Assembly (NCBI RefSeq): GCF_031628175.1
Contig: NZ_JAVLVT010000006.1
Location: forward strand, 1 to 64,000
Direction of reading: 5' to 3'
DNA from: Lipingzhangella_A rawalii
GTDB taxonomy: Bacteria > Actinomycetota > Actinomycetes > Streptosporangiales > Streptosporangiaceae
DNA length: 64,000 nucleotides
Shown here: positions 50,795 through 59,584 of the stretch, piece by piece
Position numbering within the stretch: the first letter of the stretch is position 1
Layout: each line of letters opens with the position of its first letter
The notes under the pieces: generated by a model
What the model saw: only the letters and a program-made list of their open reading frames with translations
What the model was told of the DNA's origin: nothing
Databases searched by the model: none
Made by a program: the position numbers and the translations under genes

Positions 50795-51307
50795 CTAGAA
50801 CGGCGGTTCCTCCGAGAAACCCGAGGCTCCGGTGGCCCACGGATCGTTGGCCGGGGGCTGGTTGCCGGGCTGGGGACCGCCGAAGCCGCCACCCTGGCCG
50901 CCTTGGCCACCACCGAAACCGCCTCCGCCGCCACGCGACGGGGTCTTGGTTACCTTGGCGGTGGCGTACCGCAGGCTCGGGCCGACCTCATCAACCTCAA
51001 CGTTGTAGAAGGTCCGCCGCTCCCCCTGGCTGTCCGGCGTCTCCGGAGTGTACTGACGCAACCGACCCTGCACGATGACACGCATCCCGCGTTGTAGGGT
51101 CTCCGCTCCGTTCTCCGCCATCTGCCGCCACATGGTGCAGTTGAGGAAAAGCGCGTTGCCGTCCTTCCACTCCCCGGACTGCCGGTCGAAGTACCGTGGG
51201 GTCGATGCGACCCGGAACGTGGTCCGGGCGGCTCCACTGGGGGTGAAGGTGTGGTTGGGATCGTCGACAAGGTTCCCGACGATCGTGATCTGGGTGTCGC
51301 CTGCCAT
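50795..51307 (-). CDS. ssb: Single-stranded DNA-binding protein
   Basis: The 170-aa protein has the OB-fold N-terminus (GDTQITIVGNLVDDPNHTF, FRVASTPRYFDRQSGEWKDG) and the actinobacterial C-terminal strand VDEVGPSLRYATAKV. A Gly-rich linker and the acidic tip SEEPPF that binds partner proteins follow. It is the housekeeping SSB, placed between rpsF and rpsR as usual. Confidence 0.97.
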   Translation of the reverse strand: MAGDTQITIVGNLVDDPNHTFTPSGAARTTFRVASTPRYFDRQSGEWKDGNALFLNCTMWRQMAENGAETLQRGMRVIVQGRLRQYTPETPDSQGERRTFYNVEVDEVGPSLRYATAKVTKTPSRGGGGGFGGGQGGQGGGFGGPQPGNQPPANDPWATGASGFSEEPPF

Positions 51308-51358
51308 TGGCTAACTCCGGATTCGTGAGTCGGATGCGTGACCGGGCGACGGGCGTGA

Positions 51359-51649
51359 CTAGTGAGCCTCCGGGCGGAGCACCTTGGTGCGCAGGACCAC
51401 CTCGGTGATGCCCAGCTGCCGCTCCAGCTCCTTGACCGTGCTCGGCTTGGCCGTGAGGTCGACCACCGCGTAGATCCCCTCGGTGTTCTTGGCGATCTCG
51501 TAGGACAGTCGACGCTTGCCCCAGACGTCGATCTTCTCCACAGAACCGCCCTCGTTCCGGACCACGGCGAGGAACTGTTCCAGGGACGGGGACACGGTCC
51601 GCTCGTCCAGGCTGGGGTCGAGGATGACCATCATCTCGTAGCGACGCAT
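51359..51649 (-). CDS. rpsF: 30S ribosomal protein S6
   Basis: From ATG 51649 the protein is 96 residues with the S6 pattern MRRYEMMVILDPSLDERTV, VEKIDVWGKRRLSYEIAKN and LRTKVLRPEAH at the end. AGGAGG lies 11 bases upstream. It opens the rpsF-ssb-rpsR-rplI operon. The promoter should lie in 51670-51870. Confidence 0.97.
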   Translation of the reverse strand: MRRYEMMVILDPSLDERTVSPSLEQFLAVVRNEGGSVEKIDVWGKRRLSYEIAKNTEGIYAVVDLTAKPSTVKELERQLGITEVVLRTKVLRPEAH

Positions 51650-51872
51650 GGGCGTGCATGCCTCCTTTGGACTGTCGCGGTCATGGCCGTGCCATGACAG
51701 GAGGAGTGGGTGGGAACGATGTACCGAAGTCCGGACCACCGCAAACCCCACCTCCGATCAGTTGATCAGGCTACCAGCTGCGACCGACACCCAATGCCCC
51801 GTCCGCGGAGCTGGGGATACTCTACGGACGCTGCGGACACTGCGGGCGTTGTGGACACTCCGACGATCCCGG

Positions 51873-54248
51873 TCAGTTCCCGTCACCTCCGAACAAGCGA
51901 TCGTTGTCGTTGTCGTCACCGTCCCCCGGGCCACCATCGGGGTTTCCCGGTTCGGGCTCCTCCGTGGGCTGGTTGGCCCGGCACTCGTGCCACTCCTCCA
52001 TACTCTCCGCGTCCCGGCATGCCTCGGGCAGCGGCGGAGGTTCGAAGGTGGGGGTCTCCGTGGGAGTGGGGGTCGGCGAGGGCGACTCCGTTGGCGTGGG
52101 GTCCGCCTCCGCGGTCGGTGTTTCCGTAGGTGTGGGAGACGGTGAGGGCTCGAAGTTGAGCTCCTCCCCGACGTTGGCCCGTGGTGGGAACTGTTGGTGT
52201 TCCTCCCCCTCCATCGCCACCGTCATGAAGTCCTTCCACATGGCGGCGGGAACCGTGCTCCCGTAGAGCGTGTCCGTGCCCGGGATTTGGACCGGTTCCC
52301 CGTCACTGCGGTGCAGCCCCACCGCGGTGGACAACTGGGGCGTGAATCCGGCGAACCAGGCGGAAACCGAATTGGTCGAGGTTCCGGTCTTCCCCGCGAC
52401 CGGACGGCCATCGTCCAGGGCGGCGCTCTCCGCCCCGCCGCCTTCCACCACCTGCGTCATTGCGTAGGTGGCATCGGCCGCCACGTCCGGGGAGAACACC
52501 TCCTCCCCGGTTTCGATGACATCCGCGTCGTTGGGCTCCAGGACGTCGTTGTTAGCGTCGATGACCTCGGTCACCATGTGCTGCGGGATATGCGTCCCCG
52601 CGTTGGCGAAGGTGGCGTATCCCGACGCCTGGTCGAGGGCCGTGACACTGTAGGTCCCCAGTGCGATATTGGGCCCGAGTTCCGCCGTTTCCGCATGGTC
52701 GGGCGACACCCCGGCGTTGGTGGCGAGATCGGTGACGTTCTGCGCCCCGACCTCGATTCCGAGCTCCACGAACGAGGTGTTCACCGAGTGTGCGGTGGAC
52801 TCGACCAGATCGACCGTGCCCCAGGACCGGTTGTCGTTGTTCTGGATCTCGCCCGCGAGGCCAGGGAACTCCTGTGGCGAGTCACCGTCGAACTGGCTAC
52901 TCAACGCGATGCCCTGGGACAGCCCCTCGGCCAGCACGTAGGGCTTATACGCCGACCCGGCCTGCCCACGCTGGATCAGTGAGTTGTCGGTGTCCTCGAA
53001 CACACTCTCACCGCCGTAGAAGGCACGGATCTGGCCGGTCTCCGGTTCAACCGCGGCCAGGCCGAAGTTGGTCTCCTCGGCCGTACCCTCGGGACGGTTC
53101 TGTTCGACGGCCGCCTCCGCGGCCTCCATGAGATCCTCGTCGATGCTGGTCGTCACGGTGTAGCCGCCCTGCTGGATCTGGTCGGCGGGCAGATCGTAAC
53201 GCTCGGCGAGCTCACTCTTCACGGCCTCGATGATGTAGCCGTTGTAGCCGTCGTAGGAGCCGGTCCCCTCCCGCTCGATCGGCTCGGGAAACTCCAGCGC
53301 GTCCGCCTCCTGCTGGGAGAGGCCGCCCCGCCCCCAGCCGTTCTCGTGCATCTCCACCATGCCGTTCACCGAGTAGGCCCACCGGTCCTGGAGGACCTCC
53401 CAGATCGGGTCGTCCGGATGGGCGTTCTCGAAGTTGCCCGGCTGCTGGATGAGAGCCCCCATCAACGCGCCCTCGGCCTCGTCCAGCTCATCGATGTTCT
53501 TGCCGAAATAGGCCTGGGCCGCCGCCTGGATGCCGTAGGCGTTGCGCCCGAAGTAGATGGTGTTGAGGTACTGCTCCAGAATCTGGTCCTTGGACAGACT
53601 CTGGTCGACCTTCATGGCGACCATGATCTCCCGGATCTTGCGGGTATAGGTCTGCTCCCGCGACAGGGTGTTGTAGTAGTTCCGCGCCATCTGCTGCGTG
53701 ATACTGGAACCACCGCCAGCCTCGCCACCGCTGAGAATCGCTCGTGCTGTCCCAGCCGGGGAGATGGCCGGCTCCTGGTAGAACTGCCGCTGCTCGGAGG
53801 CGAGCACACCGTCGATGACGGCATCGGGCACCTGGTCGATGGTGATGGGAACCCGGTTCATCTCACCCGTGGTTCCCACCTCACTCTCGTCGGCGAACCG
53901 AATGACGGTGGCTGTGGCGTCGGCCTCCGCTTGCGCACCCAGTTCGTCCGGGCCCGGCATGGCCGCGTACCAGATACCGAAAGCCGTGACCACCCCGACC
54001 ACGGCCAGCCCGGAGACCGCCAGGAACGGTTTCCACGCCCTGGCACAGAACCGCCGGAACCCACCGGGGCGGGCGCCGCCCTCCGCGCGGGGGCGCCGCC
54101 GGCCACTCTCGGAACGTGCGGAATGTGTGGCGCTCTGGGATGCCTGGGCACGCTCCGACCGGCGTCGGGGACCAGCTCCGTGTCCGTCACCGGCCGGATC
54201 GCCGGAACGGCGCCGACCTCCAGCGCTGCGTCGTCTCTCGGTACTCAC
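51873..54248 (-). CDS. Bifunctional penicillin-binding protein (class A transglycosylase/transpeptidase)
   Basis: The 791-aa protein has a basic cytoplasmic N-terminus of about 70 residues and one membrane helix (FLAVSGLAVVGVVTAFGIWY). The GT51 domain has the catalytic Glu in LASEQRQFY, then GGSSITQQMARNYYN and NTIYFGRNAYGIQAAA. The transpeptidase domain has SxxK in GSAYKPYVLAEG, SVN in HSVNTSFVELG, and KTGTS. The C-terminus is a Pro/Thr/Glu repeat tail (TPTETPTAEADPTPTES). It builds and crosslinks peptidoglycan and corresponds to the PonA-type enzyme usually near rpsF. GTG 54248 is the start. Confidence 0.95.
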   Translation of the reverse strand: MSTERRRSAGGRRRSGDPAGDGHGAGPRRRSERAQASQSATHSARSESGRRRPRAEGGARPGGFRRFCARAWKPFLAVSGLAVVGVVTAFGIWYAAMPGPDELGAQAEADATATVIRFADESEVGTTGEMNRVPITIDQVPDAVIDGVLASEQRQFYQEPAISPAGTARAILSGGEAGGGSSITQQMARNYYNTLSREQTYTRKIREIMVAMKVDQSLSKDQILEQYLNTIYFGRNAYGIQAAAQAYFGKNIDELDEAEGALMGALIQQPGNFENAHPDDPIWEVLQDRWAYSVNGMVEMHENGWGRGGLSQQEADALEFPEPIEREGTGSYDGYNGYIIEAVKSELAERYDLPADQIQQGGYTVTTSIDEDLMEAAEAAVEQNRPEGTAEETNFGLAAVEPETGQIRAFYGGESVFEDTDNSLIQRGQAGSAYKPYVLAEGLSQGIALSSQFDGDSPQEFPGLAGEIQNNDNRSWGTVDLVESTAHSVNTSFVELGIEVGAQNVTDLATNAGVSPDHAETAELGPNIALGTYSVTALDQASGYATFANAGTHIPQHMVTEVIDANNDVLEPNDADVIETGEEVFSPDVAADATYAMTQVVEGGGAESAALDDGRPVAGKTGTSTNSVSAWFAGFTPQLSTAVGLHRSDGEPVQIPGTDTLYGSTVPAAMWKDFMTVAMEGEEHQQFPPRANVGEELNFEPSPSPTPTETPTAEADPTPTESPSPTPTPTETPTFEPPPLPEACRDAESMEEWHECRANQPTEEPEPGNPDGGPGDGDDNDNDRLFGGDGN

Positions 54249-55061
54249 GGATCCTCGTCAGTTCTCGTCAGGCCGAACGGCCGTGCTCCACCGGCAGCCG
54301 GCGGTCCCCACGTCGAAGCATCCGGTTGGGGCCACTGGCCGGTCCGCCACCCTGGAGCGGGCATCCGGGGGTCTGGCTTCCTGGACGCGGTACGCGGGGC
54401 GGGGGTTGACGTCGACGAGCCACGCAACGCGACACGGCACAGCCGCGTGCCACCGTCTGGCACCACCCCCTGCGTACCACCGGGCTGCCGACCGGATCGC
54501 GCGGCCGCCATTCCGATTCGTCCGGTCCACTCACCGGGCGGGAAGACTGGGGTCCTGTATCGCTGTTGTTTCTCACACCGGGCTGTTTCGGACCAGCTGT
54601 GGCACAGCCGGCTGGCCGAGACAGGCCCACCCCTGTCGGGGTGGTGTCGTGGTGCGGCACCACCGAGCCACGACCGCGACAGCCCTGTCGCGGCGTCCGA
54701 ACGACTCAAGCGTGAGCGTACCTGGCACGGTGCTTGCAACGTGTCCCCTGGGGGGTTTCACACACATGAGTGTCAGCGTAGGCCACACAGTCCAGTTCGG
54801 GGAGGAGGTAGGTCCGCCAGATTCGCACGTTACAGGTTTGGCCAGCACATCCGGGGCGCGTCATCCTATCTGCGCAGCCAACGGACCCAGTCATGGGAAC
54901 CTGATTCCGGATAACAGAATGTGACTTATCCGGCCTCGCTCGACAGGCAGGTCATCGAAACCGAGGCCCATCAGAGTCGGCACGGCTCCAGACGCGACGG
55001 GAGACACCCGCACGCCTGGCTCGTGCCGGCAGGAACCAAGTGGCAGGGGAGATACAGAAAC
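54249..55061. other. Long spacer upstream of ino1 without a supported gene
   Basis: These 813 bp hold no frame with recognisable family features or a good ribosome site on either strand. In many actinomycetes a PadR regulator sits beside ino1; none is visible here. The only clear structure is the inverted repeat at 54907-54933. Confidence 0.5.
54907..54933. promoter_or_regulatory. Perfect inverted repeat upstream of ino1
   Basis: CCGGATAA and TTATCCGG form a perfect 8-bp inverted repeat with an 11-base centre, about 130 bp before the ino1 start, in an otherwise featureless spacer. It is a strong operator candidate for an inositol-responsive or redox-responsive repressor. Several ribosome-site-like purine runs follow it. 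Confidence 0.5.
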
Positions 55062-56141
55062 ATGCCATCAGTACGTGTCGCCGTCGCGGGGGTTGGGAAC
55101 TGCGCGGCATCTCTTGTGGAGGGAATCCACTACTATGCCGACACCGACCCGAACAACAAGGTCCCGGGACTCATGCATGTTCGGTTCGGCCCGTACCACG
55201 TGGGAGACATCGACGTGGTTGCGGCCTTCGACGTCGACGCGAAGAAGGTTGGGCACGACCTCGCCGACGCCATCACCGCCAGCGAGAACAACACAATGCG
55301 GATCGCGGAGGTACCCCCGACCGGCGTCACCGTGCAGCGCGGACCGACCTACGACGGCCTCGGCGATCTCTACCGGGAGTTCGTGGCGGAGTCGGACGAG
55401 GAGCCGGTGGACGTGGTCGCCGCACTCAAGGACAGCGGCGTCGACGTCCTGGTCTCCTATCTTCCGGTCGGCTCGGAGGAGGCGAACCGGTTTTACGCCC
55501 AGTGTGCGCTGGACGCCGGCGTGGCCTTCGTCAATGCCCTGCCCGTCTTCATCGCCTCCGATCCCGAATGGGCCGGACGCTTCGCGGAGGCAGGCGTTCC
55601 CATCGTGGGCGACGACATCAAGTCCCAGGTCGGTGCGACCATCACCCACCGGGTGCTGGCCCGACTGTTCGAGGATCGTGGCGTGGCCCTGGACCGGACC
55701 TACCAGCTGAACTTCGGCGGCAACATGGACTTCTACAACATGTTGGAGCGCAACCGCCTGGAGTCGAAGAAGGTCTCCAAGACGCGATCCGTGACCTCGC
55801 AGCTGTCCCAGGACCTCGATCCGGGGGCGGTCCACATCGGACCGTCCGACCACGTTCCCTGGCTGGACGATCGAAAGTGGGCCTATGTACGACTGGAGGG
55901 GCGCGCCTTCGGGGATGCCCCCCTGAATATGGAGTACAAGCTCGAGGTCTGGGACTCGCCGAACTCCGCGGGGATCATCATCGACGCCATCCGAGCCGCG
56001 GCGATCGCCAAGGACCGAGGGATCTCCGGGCCGCTGCACGCGGCCTCCTCCTACTTCATGAAGTCCCCACCGCAACAGTACTCGGACAGTGAGGCGCACG
56101 ATCTGGTGGAACGGTTCATCGCTGGCGAGGAGACCGCCTGA
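55062..56141 (+). CDS. ino1: myo-Inositol-1-phosphate synthase
   Basis: The 359-aa enzyme is of the actinobacterial/archaeal type. It starts VRVAVAGVGNCAASLVEGIH (NAD-binding), followed by VVAAFDVDAKKVGHDLADA, VAFVNALPVFIASDPEWA, IVGDDIKSQVGATITHRVL and NFGGNMDFYNMLERNRLESK. It makes inositol-1-phosphate from glucose-6-phosphate for phosphatidylinositol and mycothiol. ATG 55062 is preceded by GGGGAG. Length fits the family exactly. Confidence 0.97.
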   Translation: MPSVRVAVAGVGNCAASLVEGIHYYADTDPNNKVPGLMHVRFGPYHVGDIDVVAAFDVDAKKVGHDLADAITASENNTMRIAEVPPTGVTVQRGPTYDGLGDLYREFVAESDEEPVDVVAALKDSGVDVLVSYLPVGSEEANRFYAQCALDAGVAFVNALPVFIASDPEWAGRFAEAGVPIVGDDIKSQVGATITHRVLARLFEDRGVALDRTYQLNFGGNMDFYNMLERNRLESKKVSKTRSVTSQLSQDLDPGAVHIGPSDHVPWLDDRKWAYVRLEGRAFGDAPLNMEYKLEVWDSPNSAGIIIDAIRAAAIAKDRGISGPLHAASSYFMKSPPQQYSDSEAHDLVERFIAGEETA

Positions 56142-56239
56142 CCCGGGGCGGTCGGGACGGCGCGGACGCAGGCGGGACATACCATCGGTGGCGGCCGCAC
56201 AGGCCGCCACGCGAGGCTCGAGACGAGGATGCGAGCGCG

Positions 56240-56872
56240 ATGGGCTATCTCCCGCACTCCGGCCGGCCGTCCCCCCTCCCGGACTCCACCGGAGTCGAGC
56301 TCCCGCCGCGCCCGAACGCGAAGGCCATCGTCGGGGTCATCACGGCACTGGCCGTGGCGGGACTGGCCGCCGTGGGTGGGGCTGCGCTGTGGCTACTGGC
56401 CACCGTCGAAGCCGAGGAGGACACCGAAGCCCGGGCCGAGGCGGGCGAGGAACCGAGCCCGGGTTCGGACCGGCCCACCCAGCCCGATTCCCCAACCGCC
56501 GCCCCCGAGGAACTCACCCAGGTGCCCCCGGACCTGTCCGGAACGTGGACGGGGCGCATGCAGCAACGCACACCCGACGGTGCGGCCGCGAGCGAATGGG
56601 ATCTCCATCTTGATCTGGAAGGAGAAACTCCCTTCGCCTCCGGGGAGTTGTACGAACCCGACGGGACCCACATGTGTGACTGGGACCTGACCCTCACCGA
56701 CGTGAGCGACGACGAACTCGAGTTCACCGTCCTTGCCACCGATGTGGCGGGGACCTGCGTGGGCACCGTCGACATCTGGCTGGAGCCCTCGGGCGACGAG
56801 CTGGACGCCTATGTGGAGGCACCCTGGCCCCAGGGGATCTCCACCGCGTCTGGAGTGCTGACGCGACACTGA
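56240..56872 (+). CDS. Membrane-anchored protein, paralogue A of a tandem pair
   Basis: The 210-aa protein has a cytoplasmic Pro-rich N-terminus, one membrane helix (AIVGVITALAVAGLAAVGGA) and an acidic linker. A C-terminal extracellular domain of about 110 residues contains LSGTWTGRMQQ, FASGELYEPDGTHMCDW and VAGTCVGTVDIWLEPS. The two Cys could form a disulfide. The next gene encodes a relative with the same order. The domain is not one I recognise; the W-x-G and beta-strand pattern suggests a small lipocalin- or calycin-like barrel, which is inference. Confidence 0.75.
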   Translation: MGYLPHSGRPSPLPDSTGVELPPRPNAKAIVGVITALAVAGLAAVGGAALWLLATVEAEEDTEARAEAGEEPSPGSDRPTQPDSPTAAPEELTQVPPDLSGTWTGRMQQRTPDGAAASEWDLHLDLEGETPFASGELYEPDGTHMCDWDLTLTDVSDDELEFTVLATDVAGTCVGTVDIWLEPSGDELDAYVEAPWPQGISTASGVLTRH

Positions 56873-56946
56873 GGCGGGGAACCGGGCCACGGCCGGGGGC
56901 GTCAGAGTTCGCGTCCAGAACTTCACTCCAGCAGGGAGGCCCTGTC

Positions 56947-57561
56947 ATGGCCTACGGATACGCTCCCCCACCACCGCCACGAAAGAGTGGATCCGGCCTC
57001 ATGGTGGGACTGCTCATCGGTGGCTTCGTCATCGTGGCCGGTGGAGTCGCTGTTGTTCTCCTGTTGTGGTTCCTCGGGGTCTTCGGTGGCCAGGACCAAA
57101 ACACGGCACACGACAGCCGCAACACCCCGAACGGTGGTCAGGACGCGGCGAACGCGGAACCCGACCCCGACAGTGACACGGCGGGCATCGGTGGTTCCGC
57201 CGAGGTTCCGAGCGAGCTGGACGGGATCTGGTCCGGGGAAATGAGCCAGTACGACCCGGACGGGATCTGGTTCGACGACTTCGACCTGAACCTGCACCTG
57301 ACCGAAGGCAGCCGTATCGCCAGCGGCTTCCTCTACGCGTCGGACGGCACCCGCATGTGCGACTGGGTCGCGGACATCGAGGACGCCGGACCGGATCACG
57401 TGTACGGCCCCTACGAGGTGACCGACGACCCCGACGGAACCTGCGTGTCCGAAGGAGAGATGTGGGTCGACGCCAGCAACGGTTCGGTCGAGGTAGTCCT
57501 CGAGGTCGACTGGACCGGCGAGGGAATCTCCCGATCCGAGGGTGACCTCTACGTGAGCTGA
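56947..57561 (+). CDS. Membrane-anchored protein, paralogue B of a tandem pair
   Basis: The 204-aa protein repeats the plan of its neighbour: Pro-rich start (YGYAPPPPPRKSGSG), one helix (MVGLLIGGFVIVAGGVAVVL), acidic linker, then LDGIWSGEMSQYDPDG, IASGFLYASDGTRMCDW and PDGTCVSEGEMWVDAS. The Cys positions and the ASG-LY-DGT-MCDW motif are shared, so the two arose by tandem duplication. ATG 56947 has GGGAGG upstream. The 74-bp gap suggests one operon. Function unknown. Confidence 0.75.
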   Translation: MAYGYAPPPPPRKSGSGLMVGLLIGGFVIVAGGVAVVLLLWFLGVFGGQDQNTAHDSRNTPNGGQDAANAEPDPDSDTAGIGGSAEVPSELDGIWSGEMSQYDPDGIWFDDFDLNLHLTEGSRIASGFLYASDGTRMCDWVADIEDAGPDHVYGPYEVTDDPDGTCVSEGEMWVDASNGSVEVVLEVDWTGEGISRSEGDLYVS

Positions 57562-57750
57562 CAGCATCCCCAGAGTCGCCCCGACGATCAGACGCAGGAC
57601 CCGCAGGGATGGCGGCTGGGGATTCTGGATGCGCGGCCGTGCGTGGGCGCCTCGCTCCCGCGCCTGCGCGGTCGACCATGCCTCCCCCACAGCGGCCGGT
57701 CGCCGGTGCCCCAGCGGCCCAGCACCCCCAGGGCGACATAGGCTTCCGGT

Positions 57751-59058
57751 GTGTCTTTTCACGGCGACCTTGCTGCGGTGCTCCGGGGCCGCGAGTTCCG
57801 CAAACTCTTCGGCACGCGGATCGTGTCGCAGTTGGGCGACGGGGTGTACCAGGTCGCCCTGGCCAGTTACGTCTTCTTCAACCCGGAGCAGCACACCACC
57901 GCCCCCGAGGTGGCCGTTGCCTTCGCCGTTCTCCTCCTCCCGTTCTCCGTGGTCGGGCCGTTCGCAGGGGTACTGATCGACCGCTGGTCCCGTCGTCAGG
58001 TCCTGCTGAACTCCGCGCTACTCAAGGCCGTACTCGCCGTGGCCACGGCCCTCCTCGTCGCGGTCGGCTCGGACGGGGCCCCATTCCTACTCGCCGCCCT
58101 CGTCCTGTTGAGCATTAACCGCTTCTTCCTGGCGGGGCTCTCGGCAGCGCTTCCGCATGTGGTGCCCAGGGAGAAACTCGTCATGGCGAACGCGGTGACG
58201 CCAACCTGCGGAACCTTCGCCACGTTCCTCGGCGCGGGTCTCGGGGCCGGATTGCGCCTGCTCGCGGGGGACGGGGCCCTGGGAACCTCGGTGATCATGG
58301 TCGGCGCGGCGGCGCTGTTCCTCGGCGCCGCCGTGGTCACACTCACCCTGGGGCGAGGGCAGTTGGGCCCGGATCTGGCGAGCGCACCGGATGAGGTGCG
58401 CGCCGCGGTCCGCAATGTCGCCTACGGCCTGATCGCCGGGGCCCAACACATCTGGCGGCGCCCACCAGCCAGGTACGGGCTGGCCACCATCGCGGCGCAC
58501 CGCTTCGGTTTCGGCCTCTCCACCCTGGTGACGCTGCTGCTGTACAACAACACGTTCACCGGCGGCGGGGTGGCCGGGCTCGCCGGATTCTCGGTGGCCA
58601 TGGCCGCGTCCGGAGCCGGTTTCTTCGTCGCGGCAATGGCCACCCCCTGGGCGACGGAGCGCATCTCCAAAGAACGCTGGATCGCGGTGCTGTGCGGATT
58701 CGGGGCGGGGTGCCTCGTGGCTTTCGCGCTTCCGTTCAGCGTGGCGCTGTTCCCGGTGGCGGGGTTTGCTCTGGGGGTGGTGTCCCAGGGGATCAAGATC
58801 TCTGTCGACACGATGATTCATCACCATGTCGACGACGCCTTCCGCGGCCGGGTCTTCTCCTGCTACGACATGGTGTTCAACGCGGCCTTCGTCGCGGCTG
58901 CCGCCGTCGCCGCACTCACCGTGCCACCCAGCGGCGTCGCCCCCATCCTGGTCCTGGCCATGAGCCTCGGGTACGCGGTGCTCTGCGTGTGCTGGCTGGT
59001 GCGGGCACGCGGTGTGGATCGTGCGGTGACTCCGTCCACCACAGCCACAGTCACTTAG
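57751..59058 (+). CDS. MFS-family transporter
   Basis: The 435-aa protein has 10-12 membrane helices. It starts REFRKLFGTRIVSQLGDGVY, has the A-motif-like loop GVLIDRWSRRQVLLNSAL, and the later GRVFSCYDMVFNAAFVAAAA segment typical of the MFS branch of multidrug or siderophore-type exporters. GTG 57751 starts just before the first helix. The gene is followed by the third block of mosaic repeats. The substrate is unknown. Confidence 0.88.
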   Translation: MSFHGDLAAVLRGREFRKLFGTRIVSQLGDGVYQVALASYVFFNPEQHTTAPEVAVAFAVLLLPFSVVGPFAGVLIDRWSRRQVLLNSALLKAVLAVATALLVAVGSDGAPFLLAALVLLSINRFFLAGLSAALPHVVPREKLVMANAVTPTCGTFATFLGAGLGAGLRLLAGDGALGTSVIMVGAAALFLGAAVVTLTLGRGQLGPDLASAPDEVRAAVRNVAYGLIAGAQHIWRRPPARYGLATIAAHRFGFGLSTLVTLLLYNNTFTGGGVAGLAGFSVAMAASGAGFFVAAMATPWATERISKERWIAVLCGFGAGCLVAFALPFSVALFPVAGFALGVVSQGIKISVDTMIHHHVDDAFRGRVFSCYDMVFNAAFVAAAAVAALTVPPSGVAPILVLAMSLGYAVLCVCWLVRARGVDRAVTPSTTATVT

Positions 59059-59129
59059 AGCGTGCCTCTGTGGAGTGTCTGCGGGGTGGGTGGCTGGTCG
59101 GGTCGCTCCGGTGGGCCGGGGTGCCGTGG

Positions 59130-59430
59130 AGGGCGCCCCAGGGCGCGATGCCGGCCGCCGGAAGACAGGACAAGCCCACCCGCGCGGTTCGTCCGGGGAT
59201 GTGGGGGCGGTGCGCGGTTAGGGCACGCGCCGTGTCGGCCGCCGGCGGGATGGGATGCGTGATGTGCTGGGGGTGCCCTACCGGGCCGAATGGCCCTGCG
59301 CACGACGGCCAGCGGGGTCGGGGCGCGGTAGGCCGTGGGGCACTTCCCCGCCGCCCGGGGGAACGCACGTTCCGGCGCGACGGCCGGCGGGGCGCGGGGG
59401 CGGGGTGGACGTCGCCAAGCCAGGCACCTC
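59130..59430. repeat. Composite of mosaic intergenic repeats (family R2), inverted
   Basis: Read in reverse complement, 59265-59345 matches 45060-45125: CGCTGGCCGTCGTGCGCAGG, the ATCCGGCCCGG-type box and CACCCCCAGCAC. 59223-59245 shares CGCGCCGTGTYGGCCGCCGGCGG with the 39-kb units. 59398-59425 carries GGGGTGGACGTCGCCAAGCC in the same sense as 45555-45600. No gene is supported between 59059 and 59584. Confidence 0.65.
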
Positions 59431-59584
59431 CAAGAAACAAGCCCCCGATGAGGGGGAGTTGAGGCGGCTCTGGCGCCTGGGGGGGGGATTCCCCGGACGA
59501 TGGGGACTGAGCAGGGCCGATGGGTGTGTCTGCCAGCGGGACCGAGGCGCCCTGGATGGGACCGTCGCGCTTCCCCGAATCGGA

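Noticed and set aside
53815..54924. Long plus-strand frames over the PBP start and the ino1 spacer
   Set aside because: They are mostly antisense to the penicillin-binding protein and lack motifs or a ribosome site.
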